NCBI GenBank assembly: GCA_003663565.1
Contig: QMTT01000014.1
Span: forward strand, 1 to 9,124
DNA: 9,124 nt
From: Thermoplasmata archaeon
GTDB taxonomy: Archaea; Thermoplasmatota; B47-G6; B47-G6B; 47-G6
Direction: 5' to 3'
Positions 1 through 6,107 of the stretch are shown here, piece by piece. The position numbers were made by a program, and so were the translations under genes. Positions within the stretch are counted from its first letter, which is position 1, and each line of letters begins with the position of its first letter. The notes beneath the pieces were generated by a model. The model worked only from the letters and a program-made list of their open reading frames with translations. It had not been told where the DNA came from and did no database searches.

Positions 1-50
1 AGCTTATTACTACTCCCTGTGCCGTCTTTAATCGTTGAGTTGATTCCCAA
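1..50 (-). CDS. N-terminus of a third paralogous virion-type protein (partial, runs off left edge)
   Basis: Only the first 16 codons are inside the window. Reading leftwards from a TTG at 50-48 gives MGINSTIKDGTGSSNK and stays open to base 1. The IKDGTG stretch matches the N-terminal motif of the two genes immediately upstream (IKDGTGKG and IQDGAGKG), so this is very probably the third member of the tandem family. A GGAG Shine-Dalgarno sequence at 61-58 lies 7 bases before the TTG, and the reading frame has a stop at 65-63, so the TTG is the natural start. The SD sits inside the last codons of the preceding gene, which ends at 53, leaving 2 bases between stop and start. Role is inferred as virion structural from the family context only. 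Confidence 0.6.
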   Translation of the reverse strand, partial: MGINSTIKDGTGSSNK

Positions 51-52
51 TG

Positions 53-619
53 TTATTCTCCGTTAGCGAAATAAAAAGAAGCACGCGCATAAACTGTGCC
101 GTCTGTTGAGCTGCCAGTGTGCGTGATTAACAACGAGGCCCCACGAGGCAAGATCAATGAACCATCTTTGTTGTAGGACTGCATAGAGTTTGCTGTGTAG
201 TTTCGATCAAACTCTACGAAGTTAGAATCAACAACGATAGCCGTGTCTCCGTCGTAAGCTATAGCAACAGCCTCACGGCTCTGCCCGATGTTCATGTTAA
301 TTGGCGTTATTGAATTCCCGCCACTAACGTAATCACCGCCACCTTCTAACGTAAAATAAGCATTCTCGTTTGTCGCGTCCGCAGATACAGTCATCAATCT
401 TATGTAAGTAACAACAAGAGATTCACTCGAGTCGTTTGTTATTAACAATAAATTTTGTTTCGATATTGTTACCGATAAGTTTGTGCTCACCTGAAATGCT
501 TTTTGATGCTCTTTGCTTACATGGTGCTGCCTCGATTCACTAACAGTTGAGGTCTTTAATTGATTCTCTGAATTAACTTGTACTTCGTAACCTTTTCCAG
601 CTCCGTCTTGTATTTTCAC
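53..619 (-). CDS. Putative phage virion structural protein, DGTGKG-type paralog
   Basis: This 188-residue protein is predicted to be beta-rich and soluble, with no signal peptide or membrane span. It starts KIQDGAGKGYEVQVNSENQL, a motif that I associate with phage structural proteins of unknown exact role, and it is paralogous to its upstream neighbour: both have the tag at the N-terminus, a central block YVSGGNSITPINMNIGQS (neighbour YNSGGNAVTPLNTNLGNP), an AYDGD/AYEGG motif and a C-terminal small-residue-rich beta region. The start is GTG at 619-617, sharing GTGA with the stop of the upstream gene, with AAGGGG 7 bases before it. The position next to a terminase-like gene suggests a virion or decoration protein; the exact part of the particle cannot be told from the sequence. 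Confidence 0.75.
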   Translation of the reverse strand: MKIQDGAGKGYEVQVNSENQLKTSTVSESRQHHVSKEHQKAFQVSTNLSVTISKQNLLLITNDSSESLVVTYIRLMTVSADATNENAYFTLEGGGDYVSGGNSITPINMNIGQSREAVAIAYDGDTAIVVDSNFVEFDRNYTANSMQSYNKDGSLILPRGASLLITHTGSSTDGTVYARASFYFANGE

Positions 620-1197
620 AACTTAGCCCCTTCATCGTGTAAAGCAAAACCGATAGTTACTTTTACTTTATTACCCGCCGCCCCTGTTGCTTTTATAGCA
701 AAGCTTCGAGTGTTTCCTAAAACAATTCCGCCCTCGTAGTCGCAATTACATGAGGAGTAAGCGCCGAGAAACCTGCCATCAATAAGAAAATCATGTGTAG
801 TAGTTAAAATAAGATCCGCAGAAGCTCCGCCCTCGTAAGCTAATACAGAAAGCGACGTTGGGTTTCCTAGATTTGTATTTAAGGGAGTGACCGCGTTACC
901 GCCTGAGTTGTAATCATTATCACTTATCGCATCAATCTGTACATTAGCATCAGCGCTAACTCGAATCCAATAGAGCTCTATGTCTTTAGTCGAGTCGGTG
1001 TTTTGAAGAAATGCGCAGCTAGTGATATTCCCGTCAGCAAGTGTTGTCTCGAAACTTTTGATGTAAGCGTTTTTGTGGTAAGTCGCATGGTGACTCATGT
1101 GGCTGATCATATTGGCTCTAGTATAAAGACGCCCATGATCATCTACCAGTGCTGAGTGGCCTTTACCCGTCCCGTCTTTGATTGAAAAATCACTCAT
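616..1197 (-). CDS. Putative phage virion structural protein, DGTGKG-type paralog
   Basis: A 193-residue protein beginning SDFSIKDGTGKGHSALVDD. Its N-terminal tag and its central SGGNAVTPLNTNLGNP block match the next gene downstream, so the two are tandem duplicates that have diverged widely elsewhere. The C-terminal half contains a CNCDYEGG stretch that the sister protein lacks. No membrane segment or signal peptide is visible. The ATG at 1197-1195 overlaps the TGA of the preceding gene (ATGA), and a GAGGAA Shine-Dalgarno lies just upstream, which indicates translational coupling. Virion function is inferred from the family resemblance and the terminase-proximal position; a tail or capsid assignment is not supported by any specific motif. 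Confidence 0.75.
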   Translation of the reverse strand: MSDFSIKDGTGKGHSALVDDHGRLYTRANMISHMSHHATYHKNAYIKSFETTLADGNITSCAFLQNTDSTKDIELYWIRVSADANVQIDAISDNDYNSGGNAVTPLNTNLGNPTSLSVLAYEGGASADLILTTTHDFLIDGRFLGAYSSCNCDYEGGIVLGNTRSFAIKATGAAGNKVKVTIGFALHDEGAKL

Positions 1198-1460
1198 AGT
1201 TCTTCCTCAGTTATTATTGAAAGGTGTTGTTCGATTTTAATTAGAGATAGCATTATGTGTGTGAGCTGGTTTGATTGCTCTAGGTGGTTTAGCGTTGCGC
1301 TACCTGACGCGCCATGAACGGCTATAACTTCATCTAGTTTAGTTTGCGCCGCAAGGTCACTTGTATCTAGAGCTCTTTTGTTCGTGCCAACATCGGTCCC
1401 AGTTACCTCGACATTTTTCGTGCCGCCAATGGTATCATGAGTCGCTATCTTCTCCGACAC
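1194..1460 (-). CDS. Small conserved phage protein between terminase and virion genes
   Basis: The most plausible start is GTG at 1460-1458, giving 88 residues (SEKIATHDTIGGTKNVEVTG...), because a GGGGG stretch lies 5 bases upstream. The frame is also open to a TTG at 1484, but that codon has no Shine-Dalgarno sequence. Either way the gene overlaps the 3' end of the terminase-like gene, by 26 bases with the chosen start. The first half is Thr/Gly/Val-rich (VTGTDVGTNKRALD), a pattern reminiscent of short phage structural proteins; the second half (about residues 40-85) is helical with a regular leucine/isoleucine spacing and an acidic end (ITEEEL), possibly a coiled coil for oligomerisation. 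The stop overlaps the start of the next gene (ATGA). Function unknown; probably virion-associated from context. Confidence 0.65.
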   Translation of the reverse strand: MSEKIATHDTIGGTKNVEVTGTDVGTNKRALDTSDLAAQTKLDEVIAVHGASGSATLNHLEQSNQLTHIMLSLIKIEQHLSIITEEEL

Positions 1461-1941
1461 TCGTGCCCCCAACAATATCTTCAAGAGTTACGCGTCCAGT
1501 GACTTCAAGTCGTTCTCGGAATATGTCGAGATTTTTACCTAAGAGTTCAATGGCTTTGAGTTTTGAATGAAACTTCACCGTCCCTTTTTTGTCAACCGAG
1601 GCAACGCTGCGAGCCAAATCCTCAGGCCACTCTTTAACCGGGAGTAGTTTGCTGTCAGCATCGTAACACCCTCTCACATCCACCATAGCCATCTTCCTGA
1701 GCTCTTCTAACACTGACTCGACTATCCAATCGCCTCGATCGTTAATCGCCTCTGTGTGTCTCCTAGTGCGTGTGCGGTCCTTTCGCATCCAGTTCATAAC
1801 TGTGCCATATGGGACACCCCATAGTTTACACAGGTCAACTGCAGTCCCACCACCAGCTATAGCAGAACATATCGTGTCAACCGTCTCTTCTTCGTTGTCG
1901 AATAAGGTTTTGAGTTTTTCGTGTAACGGCCTGTTGTTCAT
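1435..1941 (-). CDS. Terminase small subunit-like DNA-packaging protein
   Basis: A 168-residue protein with an N-terminal helix-turn-helix-like region (about residues 25-60, TAVDLCKLWGVPYGTVMNWM), which would bind the packaging site, and a C-terminal half carrying the pattern YDADSKLLPVKEWPEDLARSVASVD followed by KLKAIELLGKNLDIF and LEVTG. That order is typical of phage terminase small subunits, which recognise viral DNA and deliver it to the large-subunit ATPase/nuclease. The frame is open to a GTG at 1980, but that extension (MACLFFGYADTSH) is encoded by the arms and U-tract of a terminator, so I place the start at ATG 1941-1939. No Shine-Dalgarno precedes this ATG, so initiation may be leaderless or weak. 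No large subunit is present in the window; it may lie beyond the left edge. The 3' end overlaps the next gene. Confidence 0.75.
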   Translation of the reverse strand: MNNRPLHEKLKTLFDNEEETVDTICSAIAGGGTAVDLCKLWGVPYGTVMNWMRKDRTRTRRHTEAINDRGDWIVESVLEELRKMAMVDVRGCYDADSKLLPVKEWPEDLARSVASVDKKGTVKFHSKLKAIELLGKNLDIFRERLEVTGRVTLEDIVGGTSVGEDSDS

Positions 1942-1962
1942 ATGACTAGTATCGGCATAACC

Positions 1963-1996
1963 AAAAAAAAGGCAAGCCACCCAGTGACAAGCCTTT
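1963..1996 (-). terminator. Rho-independent terminator after the replication operon
   Basis: On the minus-strand RNA the element is AAAGGC-UU-GUCAC-UGG-GUGGC-UU-GCCUUU followed by further Us (the A-run at 1963-1970 on the plus strand). The outer stem is 6 bp, the inner stem 5 bp with one G-U pair, separated by a symmetrical UU/UU internal loop and closed by a UGG loop. It begins 38 bases after the stop of the gene ending at 2035 and lies directly in front of the terminase-like gene, so it separates the replication side from the packaging/virion side. Confidence 0.85.
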
Positions 1997-2034
1997 AAAA
2001 GAATAACGCCGTGTAAAACATCAATCTGGGTTTA

Positions 2035-2358
2035 TTATTCCATACGGGTAAATTTAAAACCACCAGGAATATGGCTCGTGTCAAACTTTCGTCCTGTTTT
2101 TAAAGAATACCTAGTTCTTGACCTAAAAATCGACGCCATGCGTGAAAAATAATCATAGCCTTCTTCTTTCTCAATCTCCACATTAATAAACTCTCCAACC
2201 TCTAAAGCAGCCAAATCAAGAATTCCTTTTCTTCCTGGTTTTCTTTTCACTAAAACCTCGCAAGTTATCTCGCGATAAAGAAACTCGCTAACCGACATTT
2301 CGTCCGGTTTATATTCCTTTAATATGTCCTCTAACTCTCCGCATAAACTTACAACCAT
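2035..2358 (-). CDS. Small conserved phage protein of unknown function downstream of the iteron region
   Basis: A 107-residue protein with ATG at 2358-2356 preceded by AGAGG at a 7-base spacing. The N-terminal third is acidic and helical (ELEDILKEYKPDEMSVSEFL), followed by a basic patch (VLVKRKPGRKG). The C-terminal half has the order LEVGEFINVEI, then an Arg-rich stretch MASIFRSRTRYSLKTGRKFDT, then a closing GGFKFTRME. This GE-x-I ... R-x-R ... GRKF-T ... R arrangement resembles small phage and plasmid proteins of unknown function that are often near replication genes, but I cannot name a characterised member. It is the first gene after the candidate origin and the last before the terminator. 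A role in binding the iterons is possible but purely positional. Confidence 0.7.
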   Translation of the reverse strand: MVVSLCGELEDILKEYKPDEMSVSEFLYREITCEVLVKRKPGRKGILDLAALEVGEFINVEIEKEEGYDYFSRMASIFRSRTRYSLKTGRKFDTSHIPGGFKFTRME

Positions 2359-2440
2359 AAATTAACCTCTTTTTGTTTACGGACACCATGGACACCATTG
2401 GACACCCATTTTCCTATAACTTATATATTTACGATCCCAT

Positions 2441-2480
2441 TACCGTTACCCTATTGCGTACCATATACCGTTACCCTATT
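2441..2480. repeat. 15-bp direct repeat within the candidate origin
   Basis: TACCGTTACCCTATT occurs at 2441-2455 and again at 2466-2480, a 25-bp period. It is a different sequence from the 9-bp iteron and lies between the left triple iteron cluster and the AT-rich block at 2481-2510. Such second repeat classes in origins are often sites for another protein; here that is inference. Confidence 0.8.
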
Positions 2481-2595
2481 AAATCTAATAATCATATATC
2501 TCTCTATAATATGGTGTCCTTATGGTGGGTAGGTGCCACGTTTCTGTAATCACTACGGATTTCTCTGGACACCATAGGAGCAAAAACACCCCCCG

Positions 2596-2614
2596 GACAC
2601 CATCTAATGGTGTC
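2596..2614. repeat. Palindromic iteron pair
   Basis: GACACCAT and its exact reverse complement ATGGTGTC face each other across a 3-base CTA spacer. This is the only converging iteron pair with short spacing, and it could bind a dimer or form a small cruciform, unlike the direct-orientation copies. Confidence 0.8.
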
Positions 2615-2756
2615 TAAAATAGACGCACAGCACAAAAACAACGCACCGCAAGAAAATTTATATAAGTATTTTTTTTGTTATATGGTTTGTTATTTCCAAA
2701 ATGGACACCATAACTTCATTTTTCATGAAAATGGACACCATACGAGGAAAAAAACT

Positions 2757-5060
2757 TTAATCTCGTTTTTGCTCTAAATAGGCCCACAAAGTGACCTTGT
2801 TTTCGCCACGAAAAAAACGTTTCTTTTTCCACCCCAATCTTCTCAAAATAACCCCAACTCTTCGGCTAACTCTTAGGTCATTTTTGTCGACAGAGATCTC
2901 TAAAGCACCCTTTGTTATATCAACAAGCGTCATTTTTTTATGGTTGTTTGTATCAAGAAACTCAGCCAAAGGAGCCTCCCAAGGGTCATCCTCTCGCCGC
3001 TTGTCTTGTGCTTTTTCGGCACCAGGAGGCTCAATATACCATTTTTCACCGCCATTAAATAAAGACAGAGCCTCAGCAAACAACTGTGGCCTGTCGCGTA
3101 ATATGGCTTTAATATCTATTCTAGCAATTCTTAACGGCCAAAAGCGACGAGCCCCGGTTGGATCTTTTAAGTATTCTTCCTCATTTGTTGTCCCAGAGAA
3201 GATACACTGACGAGGGAAATCTTCAGATCTCCTTGCATAGGGAGGCCGATATTTATCCGTTGCTGTAGAAATCACAGATTTAATTTTGGTGGTTTCTTTC
3301 TTGTTAAAAGAGTCAAGCTCCCCGATTTCAACCAAAAACTTACCGTTAAACATTAAGAAGAAATCTTTATTTGATGGGTCTTGGTTAGTTTCAACATACC
3401 ATTTGCCACCAATTGCAGATAAAGCGGTAGATTTAAAAGCACCCTGCTTGCCCTCAAAAACAACCATATTATCAACCTTGCAGCCAGGCTTAAACACACG
3501 AGCAACCATTGATACCCAAAAATTAATAGATACGCGCCGAACATAATCATTTGGCTCACAACCATAATGAGAGGAAAAGAAGCCTTCAACCCGAGGGACA
3601 CCATCCCACTTAATTGAGCTTATCCAATCCCTAGGCTCATTTCTTACATTTTCTTTCCCATAAAGAAGAACGGCTTTATAGATATCAGAATCTTTTATCT
3701 TTGTTAGTTTAAGCTTGTTATTGAAATAAGCAGCCACCTTTAAATCATCAACATCGGTCCAAGGCCTTGGTTCTTTGCAGTCCCAATTTGTAAAGTAATC
3801 ATTATGGAACTCATCAAACCAAATCTTACCTGAGAACTTATCGCAGTTATCAAAGACCGAAAAGCAAGAGGCTATGTTTATTATAGGAGCATGCTTTGCT
3901 GTCAGCATAACACCAAGAGACATCCAAAGAGCCACATCGACAGGATTTGCAATAGCTCCCTTTATTTCATCTGGAATATTTTGGCTGTAATCTTGAGACT
4001 GAAACTCAGCTTCGTAGATATCAAGCGGCGGCCCCTCTATTATATCAGGGGTAAGGGCAGGCTCTGGAAGTAACACCTGAGGAACCTCAGCTACGGTCGT
4101 TAAGGGTAGCGCCCAATCCTTAAACGCTGGCCAATCCATACCCTCATTAAGAGCGTCAGCGGCATCCCACCCACTGTTGTGGTCTGTTTTAATAACCTTT
4201 AAGGTTTTGGTTTTACCGACCAGTGTTTTCACAACCTCAGCTGCGGCTTTAAACCCAGCCTCGTCCGCATCAGGCCAAACAAGAACATGTAGGTTGTCGT
4301 CAAAAAGAGGAGACCAGTCAGATTTCGAAACACCATTTGTTCCCCCAGGCCAGGACATACAGGCGTATATATCCCCACAAATCTCTCGAGCTGCGACGGC
4401 TGATTTTTCACCCTCACATATTAGGACGGCGTTTCTGGTGGGGAGTAGCTCTAGGCCAAAAAGGGGACGGTTGTCTGGCCGTTGTTTTTTAATCCAGCCG
4501 TTTTTAGTGAACGAAAAAGGAGTGAACGTTTTTTTGTGCCGGTTCTTCTCATCAAAGTAATCATATCTACAGACAAACCCTGACACAGCGCCAGTTTCAG
4601 GTTGATACGGGTATATTTCACTTGGCTTTCCATAATTATAATGGTTAAAATCCGGTTCGTTGTCCAAACGAGTATTTGCGAAGGCGACCTCAATTGCTGT
4701 TGCAGGTTTTTTTGAGGTTGCCGATTTTTTCAAAGCCGGGGTTTTATGTGCTGGGGTTTTCGGCGCTGGAATTGAGTAATTGTCTCCAAGCTGTTTAGCC
4801 GCCTCCACATTTCCAATTCCATTTATCTCAGCATATAGCGAAACCAGATCGCCACCAGCTTGGTTTGTTGCAAAATCAGACCACCTGCCCGTTGAGATGT
4901 TTACTTTACAAGATCCACCAGACTCCCCTTGAAGAGAACCGCAAGTCCATTCTTTTCCAAAAAGACGGCCACCAGGCAGCCAGGTAGCGAGAAGAGATTC
5001 GGATTGAGCTAATAGGTTAGAATTAAGTTGCTTGAAGTCTATGTCGTTGTTATATTTCAC
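2757..5060 (-). CDS. Primase-helicase: zinc-finger-like, TOPRIM and VapE/VirE-type P-loop domains
   Basis: This 767-residue protein looks like a complete phage replication enzyme that makes primers and unwinds DNA. Residues about 20-95 resemble the degenerate primase N-terminal domain (GKEWTCGSLQGE...STGRWSDFATNQAGGDLVSL). A Lys/Pro/Ala linker spans about 97-122. A TOPRIM region spans about 200-310, with EGEK at 216-219 and the acidic VWPDADEAG at 261-269. The C-terminal part fits the virulence-associated E (VapE/VirE) P-loop family: WDGVPR at 485-490, Walker A GKQGAFKST at 537-545, Walker B-like FLVEIGELD at 575-583, a sensor-like FSGTTNEEEY at 621-630 and an arginine-finger candidate GARRFWP at 636-642. 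The tail (about 711-763) may be a winged helix. The start is GTG at 5060-5058 with AAGGA upstream. The gene ends one base before the iteron region, on which the protein may act. No CHC2 cysteine set is intact. Confidence 0.9.
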   Translation of the reverse strand: MKYNNDIDFKQLNSNLLAQSESLLATWLPGGRLFGKEWTCGSLQGESGGSCKVNISTGRWSDFATNQAGGDLVSLYAEINGIGNVEAAKQLGDNYSIPAPKTPAHKTPALKKSATSKKPATAIEVAFANTRLDNEPDFNHYNYGKPSEIYPYQPETGAVSGFVCRYDYFDEKNRHKKTFTPFSFTKNGWIKKQRPDNRPLFGLELLPTRNAVLICEGEKSAVAAREICGDIYACMSWPGGTNGVSKSDWSPLFDDNLHVLVWPDADEAGFKAAAEVVKTLVGKTKTLKVIKTDHNSGWDAADALNEGMDWPAFKDWALPLTTVAEVPQVLLPEPALTPDIIEGPPLDIYEAEFQSQDYSQNIPDEIKGAIANPVDVALWMSLGVMLTAKHAPIINIASCFSVFDNCDKFSGKIWFDEFHNDYFTNWDCKEPRPWTDVDDLKVAAYFNNKLKLTKIKDSDIYKAVLLYGKENVRNEPRDWISSIKWDGVPRVEGFFSSHYGCEPNDYVRRVSINFWVSMVARVFKPGCKVDNMVVFEGKQGAFKSTALSAIGGKWYVETNQDPSNKDFFLMFNGKFLVEIGELDSFNKKETTKIKSVISTATDKYRPPYARRSEDFPRQCIFSGTTNEEEYLKDPTGARRFWPLRIARIDIKAILRDRPQLFAEALSLFNGGEKWYIEPPGAEKAQDKRREDDPWEAPLAEFLDTNNHKKMTLVDITKGALEISVDKNDLRVSRRVGVILRRLGWKKKRFFRGENKVTLWAYLEQKRD

Positions 5061-5138
5061 TTGCTTATTCCTTGTTGGTTAAGTCAACCTTACGGTGGTT
5101 GTATTATCGAAGCCCTTCTTTAAAAAGTTGGGTTTTTT

Positions 5139-5369
5139 TTATTTCTCCAGTAGTTTTAATACCTGCTCTGCCTGCTCAACTAAAATCTCAGGAGTTGTTC
5201 CAGAATTAGCGGCGTGTTTAATAATCCCCTCAATAAGCTCAACCCTAACGAATTTATCATGAGACGCTGTTTTTAAAGAGACAGCCTCATATTTAAAACC
5301 CTCGTTAAAGGTTGTGCTTGAGAGGAACTTCGATTTTTTTCGCTGGTTCACATAAACTACATCTATCAT
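5139..5369 (-). CDS. Hypothetical 76-residue protein
   Basis: I do not recognise a family. The protein begins with a short beta-like and basic stretch (MIDVVYVNQRKKSKF), then a mixed region ending in a probable helical tail (PEILVEQAEQVLKLLEK). There are no cysteine pairs, membrane spans or signal peptide. The ATG at 5369-5367 overlaps the TGA of the upstream gene (ATGA) with AAGG 8 bases before it, so it is translationally coupled to that gene. The stop is followed by 78 bp before the primase-helicase start, the largest gap inside this module; that gap includes a short inverted repeat GGTTGACTTAACC at 5082-5094 just upstream of the primase-helicase ribosome binding site. Location suggests an accessory replication role, but nothing in the sequence proves it. 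Confidence 0.7.
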   Translation of the reverse strand: MIDVVYVNQRKKSKFLSSTTFNEGFKYEAVSLKTASHDKFVRVELIEGIIKHAANSGTTPEILVEQAEQVLKLLEK

Positions 5370-5674
5370 CTGTTGGCCTTAAAATTATTTAGAAAATCAG
5401 GCGGGAGATCTTTAGCATCGATTGTTGTTTGAATAGTGTTTGATTGCTGGCTAGCCACATTTTTAATTGCGACAGTTAGCTTGCTAATTATTTCAGACAA
5501 CAGATCTAATTGCTCAAGTGCTTTGATTAGGTCGTGTTCGATATCCTCTACTCTTGATATTGTTTCGGCTAAGACGTGTTTGTCGCCGTCCCGATTAAAC
5601 ACAGCAGGCAAATCGTCCGACGGCGATACAGAAGCCTTTTTATTCTCAGCGATTGTTCCTTTTGTTTCACTCAT
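5366..5674 (-). CDS. Hypothetical coiled-coil protein
   Basis: I start this 102-residue protein at ATG 5674-5672 (MSETKGTIAENKK...), which overlaps the stop of the VRR-NUC gene by 8 bases and has GGGG a few bases upstream. The frame is open for 17 more codons, but those lie entirely inside the upstream gene and carry no better ribosome binding site. The first 30 residues are polar and probably disordered. About residues 38-85 (VLAETISRVEDIEHDLIKAL onward) show a clear heptad-like spacing of hydrophobic residues that suggests a coiled coil. The C-terminal 20 residues (TTIDAKDLPPDFLNNFKANR) look like a short peptide motif. No enzyme signature is present. It lies between nuclease and primase-helicase and could be a partner or scaffold, by position only. 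Confidence 0.7.
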   Translation of the reverse strand: MSETKGTIAENKKASVSPSDDLPAVFNRDGDKHVLAETISRVEDIEHDLIKALEQLDLLSEIISKLTVAIKNVASQQSNTIQTTIDAKDLPPDFLNNFKANR

Positions 5675-6077
5675 ACTCACCCCATCTCTTTTTAAGTTCA
5701 TTAAACTCATAAGCGACAACAGCAATGCCGCCGTCTAAATTAATTTTATTAACAAAATTTTGCTGCTCAGTCGTAGCTTTAAGCCTGCCGGTCTTAAGCT
5801 CTGCTGCCGTGAAGATAGCGACCCGCTGCCCAACCATTTCTGATGTGACACGAATTACGCTCCATCCGATGAGGTCCGATGATCCTTTAATAAGACCTGC
5901 GTGTAAAGGCCTGGCTTGACGAATTAAAACATCTCCTGGATATAGCGTGACTTGCCGTGGTGAACTACAACGGGTAGCTTTCCCAACCCATCCTGTTCCT
6001 GTGTTGTTTCGAAACAATCGGTGCCCAAGCTTTGAGGCTTCTTTTAAAAACTGTTTAAGTAGTGTTTGTTCTGACAT
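5667..6077 (-). CDS. VRR-NUC domain nuclease (PD-(D/E)XK superfamily)
   Basis: The 136-residue protein matches the layout of stand-alone phage VRR-NUC nucleases, a family with Holliday-junction or branched-DNA cleavage activity in some members. The motifs appear in order: an N-terminal helix with Glu3 (SEQTLLKQFLKEASKLGHRLFRNNTGTGW, broken here only for reading at residues 2-20 and 21-30), an acidic residue in KGSSDLIGW (Asp68), the ExK core FTAAELKTGR (Glu93, Lys95), and the following helix EQQNFVNKINLDGGIA (about 104-119). The length is normal for the family and all expected catalytic residues are visible. The ATG at 6077-6075 follows a GGGGCGGGG tract. It overlaps the next gene by 8 bases. 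It probably resolves or trims replication and recombination intermediates for packaging or processes DNA during replication; the substrate cannot be told from sequence. Confidence 0.85.
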   Translation of the reverse strand: MSEQTLLKQFLKEASKLGHRLFRNNTGTGWVGKATRCSSPRQVTLYPGDVLIRQARPLHAGLIKGSSDLIGWSVIRVTSEMVGQRVAIFTAAELKTGRLKATTEQQNFVNKINLDGGIAVVAYEFNELKKRWGEYE

Positions 6078-6107
6078 CCCCGCCCCGTTTAAATATCCCC
6101 ACCAAAT

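Larger units (their letters stand above)
2381..2741. repeat. Nine-copy iteron array, consensus GGACACCAT
   Basis: Exact GGACACCAT copies are at 2381-2389, 2390-2398, 2567-2575, 2595-2603, 2703-2711 and 2733-2741, with an exact reverse copy ATGGTGTCC at 2511-2519. Near copies are GGACACCCAT at 2400-2409 and the reverse ATGGTGTCT at 2607-2615. The three leftmost are head-to-tail with almost no spacing; 2567/2595 and 2703/2733 are spaced 28 and 30 bp apart, about three helical turns. The last two share the longer core ATGGACACCATA. A tenth exact copy is at 3596-3604 inside the primase-helicase gene. Confidence 0.9.
2359..2756. other. Candidate phage replication origin (398-bp non-coding iteron region)
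   Basis: No credible gene is present in these 398 bp. The region contains nine copies of a 9-bp iteron in both orientations, a palindromic iteron pair at 2596-2614, a second 15-bp direct repeat at 2441-2455 and 2466-2480, and AT-rich blocks at about 2411-2435, 2481-2510 and 2651-2698 that could serve as unwinding elements. It directly follows the primase-helicase gene. Iterons plus AT-rich segments next to a replicative helicase/primase gene are the usual arrangement of a theta-type phage or plasmid origin. The alternative is a multi-site operator controlling the gene at 2358-2035; the two roles may coexist. Confidence 0.65.

Noticed and set aside
1812..1822. Iteron-like GGACACCCCAT in the terminase gene
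   Set aside because: It has two extra C bases compared with the iteron and is explained by the codons for Trp-Gly-Val-Pro.
1942..1980. Start of the terminase-like gene at GTG 1980
   Set aside because: The codons would be made from the terminator hairpin arm and U-tract (peptide ACLFFGY), and no ribosome site precedes it.
2381..2741. CRISPR array
   Set aside because: Repeat units are only 9 bp, occur in both orientations, and spacing is irregular; there are no spacer-sized unique inserts or cas genes.
2791..4560. Several plus-strand open frames of 60-139 codons across the primase-helicase gene
   Set aside because: They are fully antisense to a gene with clear motifs, have no recognisable protein features and no ribosome-site support.
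5110..5138. AAGCCC...GGGTTTTTTTT, a terminator-like hairpin on the plus strand
   Set aside because: No plus-strand gene leads into it, and the stem is short with a G-U pair; it may be chance in AT-rich DNA.
5675..5725. Seventeen-codon N-terminal extension of the coiled-coil gene
   Set aside because: It lies wholly inside the VRR-NUC gene; the ATG at 5674 has a G-rich ribosome site and a normal short overlap.
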